Part shown: in pieces, positions 48,247 to 57,316 of the stretch
Layout of the letters: each line of letters opens with the position of its first letter
Position numbering within the stretch: the first letter of the stretch is position 1
NCBI GenBank assembly: GCA_903911145.1
Contig: CAIWCD010000023.1
Location: 62,001 to 126,000 of the forward strand
Source: an uncultured delta proteobacterium
Lineage (GTDB): Bacteria; Myxococcota; Myxococcia; Myxococcales; 40CM-4-68-19
DNA: 64,000 nt
Reading direction: 5' to 3'
Position numbers and translations under genes: made by a program
Notes under the pieces: model-generated
Database searches by the model: none
Told to the model about the DNA's origin: nothing
Seen by the model: only the letters and a program-made list of their open reading frames with translations

Positions 48247-49287
48247 GTGACCCACTCGCGCCATCTGTCGAATCGCCCTCTGCGATCCTCCGTCGAGCAG
48301 CTCGCGTCGACGCGGCGTCTCGCTCGCTGGGCCGCTCCTCTCCTGCTTGCGGTGGCCGCATGCGGTGGCGGCGCGGATGACCTCGGTACCGAGGCACAGG
48401 ACCTCGGCAGCGCGCGGCTGCGGGTGATGGAGGGCAACCTCACGAGCGGCAACAGCCAGTCGTATGAAGCGTATGGCATTCGCATCTTTCAGGGACTCAA
48501 GCCGGATGTCGCGCTGGTGCAGGAGTGCAACTACTTAACCAGTTCACAGTCGGACATGGATTCGTTCGTCCACACCGCGTTCGGACCCGACTTCAACTAC
48601 TATCGAGAGAGCAACGCCGCCTACCAGATCCCCAACTGCGTGGTGAGCCGATATCCGATTCTCTCCTCGGGCTCCTACGTGGACCCGGCAGTCGCCAATC
48701 GCGGGTTGACCTGGGCGAAGCTCCAGTTGCCGACGGGGAAGCACCTCTGGGCCTTCTCTCTGCACCTCCTGACCTCGACCCCCGGCAATCGCGACACGGA
48801 GGCGAAGGCGCTCGTCGCGGATATCGAGCGCGATATCCCGGCGGACGACTACATCGTCATCGGCGGCGACTTCAACACCGGTTCGCGCACCGAGCCCTGC
48901 GTCTCGGACTTGTCGGCGGTGGCCGTGACGTCGGGGCCATATCCCGTCGATAACAACGGCAACGCGAATACGAGCTCGGCCCGCTCCAAGCCGCACGATT
49001 GGGTGCTGGCCGGCCACGGTCTCGACGCGCTCAAGACTCCGGCGCTCGTCGGCACGTCGACCTTTCCGGACGGGCTCGTGGTCGACACGCGCATCTACAC
49101 TCCGCTCAGCGATATCGCGCCAGCGCAGGTGGGGGACAGCGGTGCCGGCAGCATGCAGCACATGGGCGTCGTGCGCGACTTCCTCCTCTCGGGAACAGTG
49201 GCGCCGCCGCAGACCGCACCGGCGCCGTCACCCACGCGCCACGGTCTCTTCCCGGCCGACAATCCGCGACCGTTGCAGGGCCGGTAG
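48247..49287 (+). CDS. Lipoprotein of the endonuclease/exonuclease/phosphatase (EEP) superfamily
   Basis: The product is 346 residues from GTG 48247. The lipobox is AVAACGGG. EEP motifs occur in order: VMEGNLTSG, DVALVQECN (metal Glu), AFSLHLLTS, GGDFNTGS (catalytic Asp-x-Asn) and KPHDWVLAG. The final SDHxxV is less clear (QHMGVV). Such enzymes hydrolyse phosphodiesters or sphingomyelin and include secreted DNases. As a surface lipoprotein it could be a nuclease or phospholipase. The C-terminus is Pro-rich and unlike the fold. Substrate is not predictable. Confidence 0.8.
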   Translation: MTHSRHLSNRPLRSSVEQLASTRRLARWAAPLLLAVAACGGGADDLGTEAQDLGSARLRVMEGNLTSGNSQSYEAYGIRIFQGLKPDVALVQECNYLTSSQSDMDSFVHTAFGPDFNYYRESNAAYQIPNCVVSRYPILSSGSYVDPAVANRGLTWAKLQLPTGKHLWAFSLHLLTSTPGNRDTEAKALVADIERDIPADDYIVIGGDFNTGSRTEPCVSDLSAVAVTSGPYPVDNNGNANTSSARSKPHDWVLAGHGLDALKTPALVGTSTFPDGLVVDTRIYTPLSDIAPAQVGDSGAGSMQHMGVVRDFLLSGTVAPPQTAPAPSPTRHGLFPADNPRPLQGR

Positions 49288-49387
49288 TCGCGGCTCCAGA
49301 AGCTGCGTTAACCGCTTTACAAACGAGGCTCGCTTCCTTCGTTCATCTGGTGCATCAGATGGGCCCCTTCTCTCGTCTGGAGTCTTC

Positions 49388-50227
49388 ATGCACGCCCGAA
49401 CGCTCGCTCTCCTTTCCGCGCTCTCTCTCTCCTTCATTCCGGCCGCGCACGCCGCAGAGCCGACCAAAGAGGTGGCTGCGCACGTCGCAGGCAAGACGCA
49501 GCTGAACTGGTACGGGCACGCAGCGTTCAAGCTGGTGACACCGAACGGCAAGGTGCTGCTCATTGATCCGTGGTTGCAGAATCCTTCGAACAAGAACGGC
49601 GCGGACGACGTTGCCAAACTCGAGAAAGCTGATTTGATTCTGATCACGCACGGGCATTTCGATCACGTGGGCAATGCAGTCGAGATCGCGAAGAAGACCG
49701 GTGCGAAGTTGGTGGCGACGTTCGATCTCGGCAATGCGCTCGTCGGCGCGGGCTATCCGAAGGATCAGTTCGGCTTCGACACCGGCGGAAATTTCGGCGG
49801 CGAACTGACGCTGCTCGATGGTGAGGTGAAGGTCGCGTTCATTCCGGCGGTGCACGGCTCGACGGTGGCGGCAGGTGACAACGACGTCCGCCAGGGAGGA
49901 AGTCCGGGCGGATTCCTCATCACCATCAAGAACGGTCCGGCCATCTTTCACACGGGAGATACCGACCTCTTCTCGGACATGGCGCTGGTGGCGAAGTTCC
50001 ACAAGGTCGACGTGATGCTGGCCTGCATCGGCGACCACTTCACGATGGGGCCCGCGCGCGCGGCCGCGGCGGTCGCGCTGGTGAAGCCGAGCCTGGTGGT
50101 GCCGATGCACTTCGGGACGTTCCCGGTGCTCACCGGCACGGTCGACGCGTTCACCAAGGAGCTCAAGAAGGTCGGTGGCGCGACGAAGCTCAAGGAGTTG
50201 AAGATCGACGAGCCGATCGAGCTCTGA
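49388..50227 (+). CDS. Exported UPF0173-type metallo-beta-lactamase-fold hydrolase
   Basis: The product is 279 residues from ATG 49388, preceded by GGAG. A signal peptide ends at AAHAAEP, which is unusual since UPF0173 relatives are often cytosolic. The MBL motif HGHFDHVG (residue about 90) and later ligands in VHGS, HTGDTDL (Asp bridging) and MHFGTFPVLTG match the family. It binds two metals and hydrolyses an unknown substrate. Upstream in-frame starts run through the previous gene and are not preferred. Confidence 0.88.
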   Translation: MHARTLALLSALSLSFIPAAHAAEPTKEVAAHVAGKTQLNWYGHAAFKLVTPNGKVLLIDPWLQNPSNKNGADDVAKLEKADLILITHGHFDHVGNAVEIAKKTGAKLVATFDLGNALVGAGYPKDQFGFDTGGNFGGELTLLDGEVKVAFIPAVHGSTVAAGDNDVRQGGSPGGFLITIKNGPAIFHTGDTDLFSDMALVAKFHKVDVMLACIGDHFTMGPARAAAAVALVKPSLVVPMHFGTFPVLTGTVDAFTKELKKVGGATKLKELKIDEPIEL

Positions 50228-50286
50228 GCGATCTCTCCCTGCAGCAGCCTCGAGGGCTGGAGATGAGCGCGGGTTGCGGCAACTGG

Positions 50287-50305
50287 TCAATGCGTTTATC
50301 ATTGA
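50287..50305. promoter_or_regulatory. Candidate MarR operator before marR
   Basis: TCAATG-CGTTTAT-CATTGA is a perfect 6+6 inverted repeat ending three bases before the marR start codon. MarR regulators usually bind such dyads near their own start. Autoregulation is inferred. Confidence 0.5.
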
Positions 50306-50308
50306 AGG

Positions 50309-50863
50309 ATGTCGCCGCTTCCCGTCCCTCCCCGATTCGAGTGCCTCGAGGCCATCGCGCGCCGCTATCCGGTGATTGATCCGACGGCGCTTGCGACCTG
50401 TATCCAGCTTCTCCAGACCTGCGCGGCCGTCAGCGAGGCGTTCGACGCCCAGTACGCCAGACACGGCATCGCGCGCGGTCGCTTCCAGGTTCTCGTGCTG
50501 CTCTATCGTGCTGAAGCAGGCGGGCTGGCTCCCGCGGAGCTCGCCGAGCAGTCGGGTGTGACGCGGGCCGCGATGACCGGTCTCGTGGATGCGCTGGTGG
50601 AAGGCGGGTTGGTGGTGCGCGAGGACGATCCCTCGGACCGCCGGACGTATCACGTGCGTCTCACCGACCGCGGGCACGAGTTCCTCCACGAGATGTTCCC
50701 CGATCATTTCCAGCGCCTCGCGGCGTTCATGGGGAGCCTCACCGCGAGCGAGCAGCGAACGCTGCGGCGGCTTCTCGACAAGGTTGTGCAGCGGCTCCCC
50801 GCCGTTGCTGAAGCGCATCCGCGCTCGCACGAGCGGCGCACTCTGGCCGCGTCGGATCGCTGA
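50309..50863 (+). CDS. MarR-family transcriptional regulator
   Basis: The product is 184 residues. The winged helix (about 60-125) has APAELAEQSGVTRAAMTGLVDALVEGG for the HTH and VREDDPSDRRTYHVRLTDRG for the wing, a textbook MarR pattern. N- and C-terminal helices form the dimer. It directly precedes emrA-emrB, so it most likely represses the efflux pump in response to a drug or phenolic ligand. A perfect dyad lies at its start. Confidence 0.9.
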   Translation: MSPLPVPPRFECLEAIARRYPVIDPTALATCIQLLQTCAAVSEAFDAQYARHGIARGRFQVLVLLYRAEAGGLAPAELAEQSGVTRAAMTGLVDALVEGGLVVREDDPSDRRTYHVRLTDRGHEFLHEMFPDHFQRLAAFMGSLTASEQRTLRRLLDKVVQRLPAVAEAHPRSHERRTLAASDR

Positions 50864-50938
50864 GCGGCACTGCCCAGAATCGTTTCGCTCCTCCAAGCTT
50901 CCAAATCCGCACCATCGTGACACTCCGAGGTTTGCAAC

Positions 50939-52195
50939 ATGGCGTCTGGTCCAACTCCGCTTCGCCCGTCTGATAAACCGGTTGATGGTCTGCCCGCGGC
51001 AGCTGCTGCGCCAACCGTGGTCGTCCCGACACCCAAGTCCTCCAGGGCGCCCAAGGTCTTCGCCGCGCTTCTCGCGGTCGCCGCAGTTGGCTCGGCGACG
51101 ATCTGGCTGTTGGGGCGCGGCAAGGAGTCGACCGACGACGCGCAGGTCGAGGGGCGCATCGTCAGCGTGAGCGCGCGCGTGCAGGGGCAGGTCGCGCGCG
51201 TGCTGGTGCGCGACAATCAAGAGGTGAACGAAGGGGACGTTCTGGTGGAGATCGATCGTCGCGATCTCGAAGCGAAGGACGCTGCGGCCAAGGCGGACGC
51301 GTCGGCTGCCCGAGCCGCACTTGCGGCTGCCCAGTCGCAGCTCGCGCTGACGCGGATCAACGTGGCGGCCACGCTGCGGCAGGCGCGCGGCGGGGTGACC
51401 CAGGCCAGCTCCTCGCTGTCGGCGACGCGGTCGAATCTCGAGCAGGCCCGCGCCGATGTCACCGCGGCGGAGTCGGCCGACAAGCTCGCTGCATCCGATC
51501 TCGAGCGCGCCAAGGAGCTGATCGCGCAGAAGACAGTGCCGCAGGCAGAGCTCGATCTGCGCACGGCCCGTGCCGACCAAGCCCGCGCCCAGCTTGAGCA
51601 GGCGCGCGCCCGGCTCGCGTCTGTCGGCGCGAATATCCAGGCGTCGAGTGGCGGTGTCGAAGTCGCGAATGGTCGTCTGTCCGCGGCGGAGACCGCGCCG
51701 CAGCAGGTGGCCCTGGCGAATGCCGCGGTGGAGCAGGCCAAGGCGCGCGTCGAGTTGGCCGATGCGCAGCAGCGCCTTGCCGATCTGAACCTCAGCTATG
51801 CAGACGTGCGCGCGCCCGTGCGGGGCGTGGTGTCGCGCCGTACGGTGGAGCAGGGCCAGCTCGTCGATCCCTCTCGCCCGCTGCTGGCGCTCGTGCCGCT
51901 CGACGATATCTGGATCGTGGCGAACTATAAGGAAGACCAGATTGGCGGGATGAAGGCGGGCCAGCGCGCGAAGGTTCACGTCGATACCTTCGGTCGCGAT
52001 TTCGATGGGAAGGTCGATAGCATCGCCAGCGCGTCGGGGGCCCGGTTCGCGCTGTTGCCGCCGGATAATGCATCGGGGAATTTCATCAAGGTCGTGCAGC
52101 GCGTGCCGGTGCTCATTCGCTTGAATGAGATCCCGAAGGAGTACCGGCTGCGTCCCGGTATGTCGGCCGATACCACCGTCTATTCCAAAGAATAA
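50939..52195 (+). CDS. emrA: EmrA/HlyD-family membrane fusion protein
   Basis: The product is 418 residues. A cytoplasmic Pro/Ala N-terminus precedes one membrane helix (KVFAALLAVAAVGSATIWLL, about 39-58). The lipoyl half-motif (VSARVQGQVARVLVRDNQEV), a long Ala/Glu/Arg coiled coil (about 110-270), and the second half-motif (DVRAPVRGVVSRRTVEQGQLV) follow. The C-terminal beta-barrel has IVANYKEDQIGGMKAGQRAKV. This is the adaptor of a tripartite efflux system. It starts 75 bases after marR. Confidence 0.93.
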   Translation: MASGPTPLRPSDKPVDGLPAAAAAPTVVVPTPKSSRAPKVFAALLAVAAVGSATIWLLGRGKESTDDAQVEGRIVSVSARVQGQVARVLVRDNQEVNEGDVLVEIDRRDLEAKDAAAKADASAARAALAAAQSQLALTRINVAATLRQARGGVTQASSSLSATRSNLEQARADVTAAESADKLAASDLERAKELIAQKTVPQAELDLRTARADQARAQLEQARARLASVGANIQASSGGVEVANGRLSAAETAPQQVALANAAVEQAKARVELADAQQRLADLNLSYADVRAPVRGVVSRRTVEQGQLVDPSRPLLALVPLDDIWIVANYKEDQIGGMKAGQRAKVHVDTFGRDFDGKVDSIASASGARFALLPPDNASGNFIKVVQRVPVLIRLNEIPKEYRLRPGMSADTTVYSKE

Positions 52196-52206
52196 CGGGC
52201 TCTGCA

Positions 52207-53763
52207 ATGGCTGCCGCCGCGGAGCAGACACAGATCACGGGCAACAAGGTCCTCATCACCATTACGGCGATGATGGCGGCCTTGATGAGCGTGCTCGATA
52301 TCTCGATCGTCAACGTCGCGCTGAGCGATATTCGCGCAAGCTTCGGCACGCCCCTCGATCAGATCGCCTGGGTATCCACCGGATATGCGATGGCCAATAT
52401 CACGGTCATTCCCATCTCCGGCTGGTTCCAGAGGCGCTATGGGTTTCGCAAGTACTTCGCCGCCAGCGTGCTGCTCTTCACTGTCGCGAGTGCGCTCTGT
52501 GGCCTGGCGTGGAATCTCCCCTCGCTGGTCGTCTTCCGAGTCATTCAAGGCATCGGCGGCGGAGCGATTATTCCCACGGCGCAGAATATCCTCTTCGGGA
52601 GATATCCGCAGAAGGAGCACGGAATGGCCGGCGCGCTCTTCGGCCTCGGCTCGATCACGGGGCCTCTGCTCGGACCTACCATCGGTGGATATCTGATCAA
52701 CTGGTTCAGCTGGCACTGGATATTCCTGATTAACGTGCCCATTGGACTTCTCGTCGCGTTCCTCGCGTATCGCTTCATCGAGCAGCCAACCTTCAAGTCC
52801 GATACCGCACCCGTCGATGGGACCGGGATCGCCCTCCTCGGCGTGGGTATGGTTTCGCTCCAATATGTTCTCGAGGAGGGAAATCGAGACGGCTGGTTTG
52901 AGGATCTGCGCATCAGCGTGCTGGCCATTGTCTGCACCGTCAGCCTGATTACCTTCGTCGTGCACGAATTGGAGATCGAACATCCAGTCGTCGATTTCTC
53001 CATCTTCAAAGACCCGACCTATGCCGCTTCGACCGGACTGAATTTTCTCATCGGGACGGCGCTCTTTGGCGGCTCGTTTCTCTTCTCACTCTATTGCGGC
53101 TCAATCATGCGTTATGAGGCGCTTGATATCGGCCTGCTCTTTCTCAAGGGCAGCTGGATTCAGATTTTCGTCATGCCTCTGGTCGGCCGGCTCGTTGGCA
53201 AAGTGGATTCGCGCTTGCTGATTGCCATTGGTCTCCTGGGAAATGCCCTCAGCCTCTGGATGAACGGGCACCTCACGTCGACGGCCGATTCCCACACGAT
53301 GATGATGCCAATCCTTGTGCGATCGCTCTCTCTGGGTCTCTGCTTTGTACCGCTCTCCGTCGTCGCGCTCTCGAATCTCTCGCCGCGCCAGCGCGGCAGC
53401 GGCGCGGGTCTGTTTAATCTCACGCGCGAACTCGGAGGGTCGATCGGGCTGGCCTGGATGAGCACGTTTCTGACCAACCAGGAGAAGCTGTTCCATACTG
53501 CGCTCGCGGGAGATATCAACGTCTACAACCCCATTGCGCAGGAACAACTGGCGGGCGCGCGGGGCGTGCTCGGCACGCGCGTCTTCGACCCTCAACTCGG
53601 GGCGCTCGCGTCGCTCAATCTACGCCTCGCTGCGCAGTCGTTGATGCGCGCCTTCAATCAGAGCTTCCTTACTCTCGCGTTCTTCTTCCTCCTGTCTCTG
53701 GGGCTCGTGCTCATTCTCAAAAAAGAATCGCGCGGAGCGAAGATCGATCCTGCGGCTCATTAA
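52207..53763 (+). CDS. emrB: DHA2-family MFS multidrug exporter (EmrB/QacA)
   Basis: The product is 518 residues with 14 membrane helices. Helix 1 has MSVLDISIVNVALSDIRASF, the DHA2 signature in place of DIA/DxTIVNVALP. Motif A-like text is WFQRRYGFRKYF, and motif C is LGSITGPLLGPTIGGYL. It should export hydrophobic drugs by proton antiport through EmrA and an outer-membrane channel encoded elsewhere. The start is 11 bases after emrA. Confidence 0.94.
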   Translation: MAAAAEQTQITGNKVLITITAMMAALMSVLDISIVNVALSDIRASFGTPLDQIAWVSTGYAMANITVIPISGWFQRRYGFRKYFAASVLLFTVASALCGLAWNLPSLVVFRVIQGIGGGAIIPTAQNILFGRYPQKEHGMAGALFGLGSITGPLLGPTIGGYLINWFSWHWIFLINVPIGLLVAFLAYRFIEQPTFKSDTAPVDGTGIALLGVGMVSLQYVLEEGNRDGWFEDLRISVLAIVCTVSLITFVVHELEIEHPVVDFSIFKDPTYAASTGLNFLIGTALFGGSFLFSLYCGSIMRYEALDIGLLFLKGSWIQIFVMPLVGRLVGKVDSRLLIAIGLLGNALSLWMNGHLTSTADSHTMMMPILVRSLSLGLCFVPLSVVALSNLSPRQRGSGAGLFNLTRELGGSIGLAWMSTFLTNQEKLFHTALAGDINVYNPIAQEQLAGARGVLGTRVFDPQLGALASLNLRLAAQSLMRAFNQSFLTLAFFFLLSLGLVLILKKESRGAKIDPAAH

Positions 53764-53803
53764 TCCTCCGCCGTTCATCAATCGTCATTAGAGTCTGCGC
53801 ACG

Positions 53804-54502
53804 ATGATTCCCTGGCCACCGGTTGAGCCGCCGGCATCCCAAGTCGTGTTTCCCGATCCCAGCCAACTCGGTGACGAGTGGGTCGTTGGCGTAACGCGCA
53901 CGTTGACTCCGGGGATGGTGCTGCAGGCCTATCGAATGGGGATATTTCCCTGGCCGACTCGTCCGGGAATCATTCCCTGGGCCAGTCCAGAGCCGCGGAT
54001 GAACTTTCCGCTCGAGCAAGCGGGGCGCTGGCCGCGCACGGTCCGGCGCGATCTCAAGGCCGCGCAGACGCGCTGGTTGATTACCTTCGACGAGGCCTTC
54101 GCAGACGTGATGCGGGCCTGCGCGAAACGGCCGGGCGAAGGAACGTGGATCATCGACGACCTCTTCGCGGTTTATCTCCAGCTTCATGAAATGGGCTGGG
54201 GCCATAGCATTGAGGTCTGGGAGCAACCGGAGGCGGGCGCGAGGAGATTAATCGGCGGCCTCTATGGTCTCGCGGTCGGCGGGCTCTTCGCGGGCGAATC
54301 GATGTTTCATCGCGAAACCGGCGCTTCAAAGGTTGCCTTTGCGCGAATGGCTGAGCATCTGCGCGCGCGCGGATTTACGCTGTTTGATGTGCAGGCCCAC
54401 TCGGATCATCTCGAGTCTCTCGGCTGCGTCGAGGTCCCGCGTGCGCTCTATCTCGAGAGGCTGCGTGCCGCGCTTGAGGTCAATCCGCGCTTCGGTCCGT
54501 GA
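53804..54502 (+). CDS. aat: Leucyl/phenylalanyl-tRNA-protein transferase
   Basis: The product is 232 residues, the family length. Conserved text includes YRMGIFPWP, IPWASPEPRMNFP, GTWIIDDLFAVYLQLHEMGW, GGLYGLAVGGLFAGESMFH, SKVAFA and FTLFDVQAHSDHLESLG. It transfers Leu or Phe to proteins with N-terminal Lys/Arg, creating N-degrons read by ClpS/ClpAP. It follows emrB by 40 bases but is functionally unrelated. Confidence 0.95.
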   Translation: MIPWPPVEPPASQVVFPDPSQLGDEWVVGVTRTLTPGMVLQAYRMGIFPWPTRPGIIPWASPEPRMNFPLEQAGRWPRTVRRDLKAAQTRWLITFDEAFADVMRACAKRPGEGTWIIDDLFAVYLQLHEMGWGHSIEVWEQPEAGARRLIGGLYGLAVGGLFAGESMFHRETGASKVAFARMAEHLRARGFTLFDVQAHSDHLESLGCVEVPRALYLERLRAALEVNPRFGP

Positions 54503-54521
54503 TTCAATCCAATTGATTGAA
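54503..54521. terminator. Short AT-rich hairpin between convergent aat and propeller lipoprotein
   Basis: TTCAATC and GATTGAA pair around a five-base loop, starting directly after the aat stop. There is no T-tract. It is a weak bidirectional terminator candidate. Confidence 0.4.
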
Positions 54522-54526
54522 CGTGA

Positions 54527-55912
54527 TTAGCGCGCGGCGGGGGACGTCGCGGGCGTGCGCCAGTAGAATCCGCTCGAGCGCCCGAAGATGCTCGCGAGTC
54601 CTGCGATGAGCAGGTCATCTCCGACACGCGCGATTGAATAGCCATAGCTCGCATCAAACGCGCTGCAGCTCTGGAATTCCATCGCGCGCCCATCCGCGCC
54701 CAGCCTGCCCAGGAGTGCTTCGGTGGCCTTGCGCGGCGTGAGTTGTTCACGGTCGAAGCTCACTGCATTGCTCGCGAGACCGCTCGTCCAGATTGTGCCT
54801 TCTGCGTCGAGGAGCAGATCCTGAAGCACCATCTGACCGCCGCTGCTTTCGCGCTGCCAGCGCACGGTGCCATCTGCGCCAACGCGTACCGCGAGCGCGC
54901 GGAACGTCGCCGCTTCGTGCGGATTCCTTCCTTTGTAATTGATGGATGGCTGCGTATGGCCGACGGCGAGCGTGTCACCATCGGCAGCGAGCACGAGGCT
55001 CTGGAGTTCGTCGTTGCCGGTGCCGCCGAAGGTCCGCACCCAGAGCGGATCTCCGCTGGGATTCAACGCCGCGAGAAATGCATCGGTGTCTCCGTGGGTC
55101 GCGATCGGGCCGACGCCGAAATCGATTGCGCCCGCTCCTGGATTCAGTCCCGCGCCGAACTCTCCTGCAATCACGAGCGAGCCATCCGCGCGCACGGCGA
55201 TTGCGCGGCCCTGCTCGTTGCCGAGACCGCCGAACGTGAACGCGGTGCGAATGGCGCCGGACGTGCCTGAGAATTGAATCACAAGCAGATCGTGTTCACC
55301 CTGGCTGACAAACTGGCCGAACGGAAACGCGAGCGTGCCGGCATAGGCACCGATGGCCCAGACATCGCTGTTGCGATCGAACGCGAGCGCGCGAAGGTGC
55401 GAGTCGTTTCCGGGGAGCTGCAGCTGCCAGTGCGGCTCGCCGTCCTCGCCCGCCATGCGCACGGCGAATCCTGCCGAGCGCGAAAGTCCCGCGGCGACCA
55501 GGTCTCCGTCAGCAGTGAAATGCAGCGCGAAGATCGCGTCGGCCTCTCCCCCGCCAAACGCGCGGGCCCATTTCAACTCACCTTGCGCGTCGAATCGCAG
55601 CACGAATCCCTGCCGCAGCGCGCTCGGCTGCAGCGCGTTTCCTCCCGCGCCATCACCGAGCGTACCGCCACGAAACCATCCAGCGAGTGCGAAGCCTCCG
55701 CGCACGTCGGCCGCGATGGCATTGATTCCGCTCTCTCCGCTGCCTCCGAGAGTCGTTGGTGTGCAAACGATCGATCCCGATGGCCGTGAACGCACGGAGG
55801 CGCAGCCACTCGAGAGCGACGCCGCAAACAGCGTTGCGCAGGCGAGCGTCACGCCCAGGAGTTTGCGCGGCGGCGAGGGAAGGTCGGAGAGGATTGGTTC
55901 GCGAGCGGTCAC
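54527..55912 (-). CDS. Beta-propeller lipoprotein (SBBP-like repeats)
   Basis: The product is 461 residues from GTG 55912. A signal peptide with lipobox SSGC precedes a beta-propeller of repeats such as FALAGWFRGGTLGDG, LVIAGEFGAG, ALNPSGDPLWVRTFGG and EGTIWTSGLASNAVSF. Each ends with a G(T/G)GxDE or G-rich turn. This resembles SBBP/delta-60 type propeller lipoproteins that are common in Myxococcota. It probably sits on the outer membrane. Ligand is unknown. It diverges from mgtE by 48 bases. Confidence 0.78.
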   Translation of the reverse strand: MTAREPILSDLPSPPRKLLGVTLACATLFAASLSSGCASVRSRPSGSIVCTPTTLGGSGESGINAIAADVRGGFALAGWFRGGTLGDGAGGNALQPSALRQGFVLRFDAQGELKWARAFGGGEADAIFALHFTADGDLVAAGLSRSAGFAVRMAGEDGEPHWQLQLPGNDSHLRALAFDRNSDVWAIGAYAGTLAFPFGQFVSQGEHDLLVIQFSGTSGAIRTAFTFGGLGNEQGRAIAVRADGSLVIAGEFGAGLNPGAGAIDFGVGPIATHGDTDAFLAALNPSGDPLWVRTFGGTGNDELQSLVLAADGDTLAVGHTQPSINYKGRNPHEAATFRALAVRVGADGTVRWQRESSGGQMVLQDLLLDAEGTIWTSGLASNAVSFDREQLTPRKATEALLGRLGADGRAMEFQSCSAFDASYGYSIARVGDDLLIAGLASIFGRSSGFYWRTPATSPAAR

Positions 55913-55960
55913 GCGCGCGCTTCTACTCCGGAGGCTGATGCCCGTGCTACGAGCGCTGTC

Positions 55961-57316
55961 ATGCCTGACGAAATCAAGCGTCCCTCCTCGACGAATCCGA
56001 CCGCTGGCGATGAGCGTCTCTCGCTCGATGAGTTGCGCGCGCTCGGTCCGCTGCTCTCGACCGCTGAGCGACTCGAGGCGCTCTCCGCGTTGCCACGCGA
56101 TCTCGCTGAGGATTACTTCTTCTCGCTCCCTCCGTTTGATCAGCTCCAGTTAATCCAGGCAATGCCTGCGACCGATCGCCGGTCCTGGTTGCGGCTGCTC
56201 GAACCCGATGACGCCGCCGACCTCATTCAATCCTCGCGCTCCGGCGATCGCGATGCGCTGCTGGCGCTGATCGATGACGCCACTGCGCGCGAGGTGAAGG
56301 CGCTGCTTGCTTATAAGGAGGATCACGCGGGTGGTTTAATGAGCCCGCGCTTTGGTCGCCTGCGTCCGGAGATGACCGCGCAGGAGGCGGTCGCTTATCT
56401 ACGCCAGCAATCGCGCCAATCGGTCGAGACGCTCACGTATGTCTACGTGCTCGACCCGCAGCAGACACTTCTCGGCGTGATTTCGTTTCGCGATCTCTTT
56501 ACCGCCGCGCCCGAAATCCTCGTGCGCGATCTTATGAGGAGCGACGTCCGCACCGTTCCTGTCTCGATGGATCAGGAACACGTCGCGGCGATCTTTCGCG
56601 AGACCGGATTAACCGTCATGCCCGTCATCGACGAGGGCGGGCATATCCAGGGCATTGTGACCCTCGACGATATCGCGCGCGTCATGCGCGAAGAGAACAC
56701 CGAGGATATGCAGAAGATGGGCGGCACCGAGGCGCTCGGTGAGCCTTACCTACGCATCAGCTTCTCGCGCATGGTGAAGAAGCGCGCAGGCTGGCTCTCG
56801 GCGCTCTTCCTCGGCGAGATGCTCACCGCGACCGCAATGGGCTTCTTCGAGAAGGAGCTCGACAAGGCGGTCGTGCTCGCGCTCTTCGTTCCATTAATCA
56901 TTTCTTCGGGCGGTAATTCCGGATCTCAAGCGACGTCTCTCGTCATCCGCGCGATGGCGTTGGGCGAGATCCGATTGCGCGATTGGTTCCGCGTCGTGCG
57001 CCGCGAGCTGTTCGCGGGATTGGCTCTGGGGGCGGTCCTCGGCGTGATCGGCTTCATCCGCATCGCACTCTGGCACCAGCTCTTCGGAACCTATCCCGAG
57101 CACCATTGGTTGATTGGAACGACGGTGTCGCTCGCGCTGGTCGGCGTCGTTACATTCGGTACGATTGCCGGCTCGCTATTGCCGTTCATTCTGCGCGGAT
57201 TGAAGTTCGATCCTGCGAGCGCGAGTGCGCCGTTCGTGGCGACGCTCGTCGATGTGACGGGCTTAATCATCTACTTCACGACGGCGAATATCGTGATGCG
57301 AGGGACGCTGTTGTAG
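55961..57316 (+). CDS. mgtE: Magnesium transporter MgtE
   Basis: The product is 451 residues, the family length. The N-domain (about 35-135) has DYFFSLPPFDQLQLIQAM and SWLRLLEPDDAADLI. Two CBS domains (about 145-260) contain YVLDPQQTLLGVISFRDLF and MPVIDEGGHIQGIVTLDDI. The membrane part has the pore motif SSGGNSGSQATSLVIRAMALGEI. MgtE is a Mg2+ channel closed by Mg2+ bound to the CBS and N domains. It stands alone. Confidence 0.95.
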   Translation: MPDEIKRPSSTNPTAGDERLSLDELRALGPLLSTAERLEALSALPRDLAEDYFFSLPPFDQLQLIQAMPATDRRSWLRLLEPDDAADLIQSSRSGDRDALLALIDDATAREVKALLAYKEDHAGGLMSPRFGRLRPEMTAQEAVAYLRQQSRQSVETLTYVYVLDPQQTLLGVISFRDLFTAAPEILVRDLMRSDVRTVPVSMDQEHVAAIFRETGLTVMPVIDEGGHIQGIVTLDDIARVMREENTEDMQKMGGTEALGEPYLRISFSRMVKKRAGWLSALFLGEMLTATAMGFFEKELDKAVVLALFVPLIISSGGNSGSQATSLVIRAMALGEIRLRDWFRVVRRELFAGLALGAVLGVIGFIRIALWHQLFGTYPEHHWLIGTTVSLALVGVVTFGTIAGSLLPFILRGLKFDPASASAPFVATLVDVTGLIIYFTTANIVMRGTLL

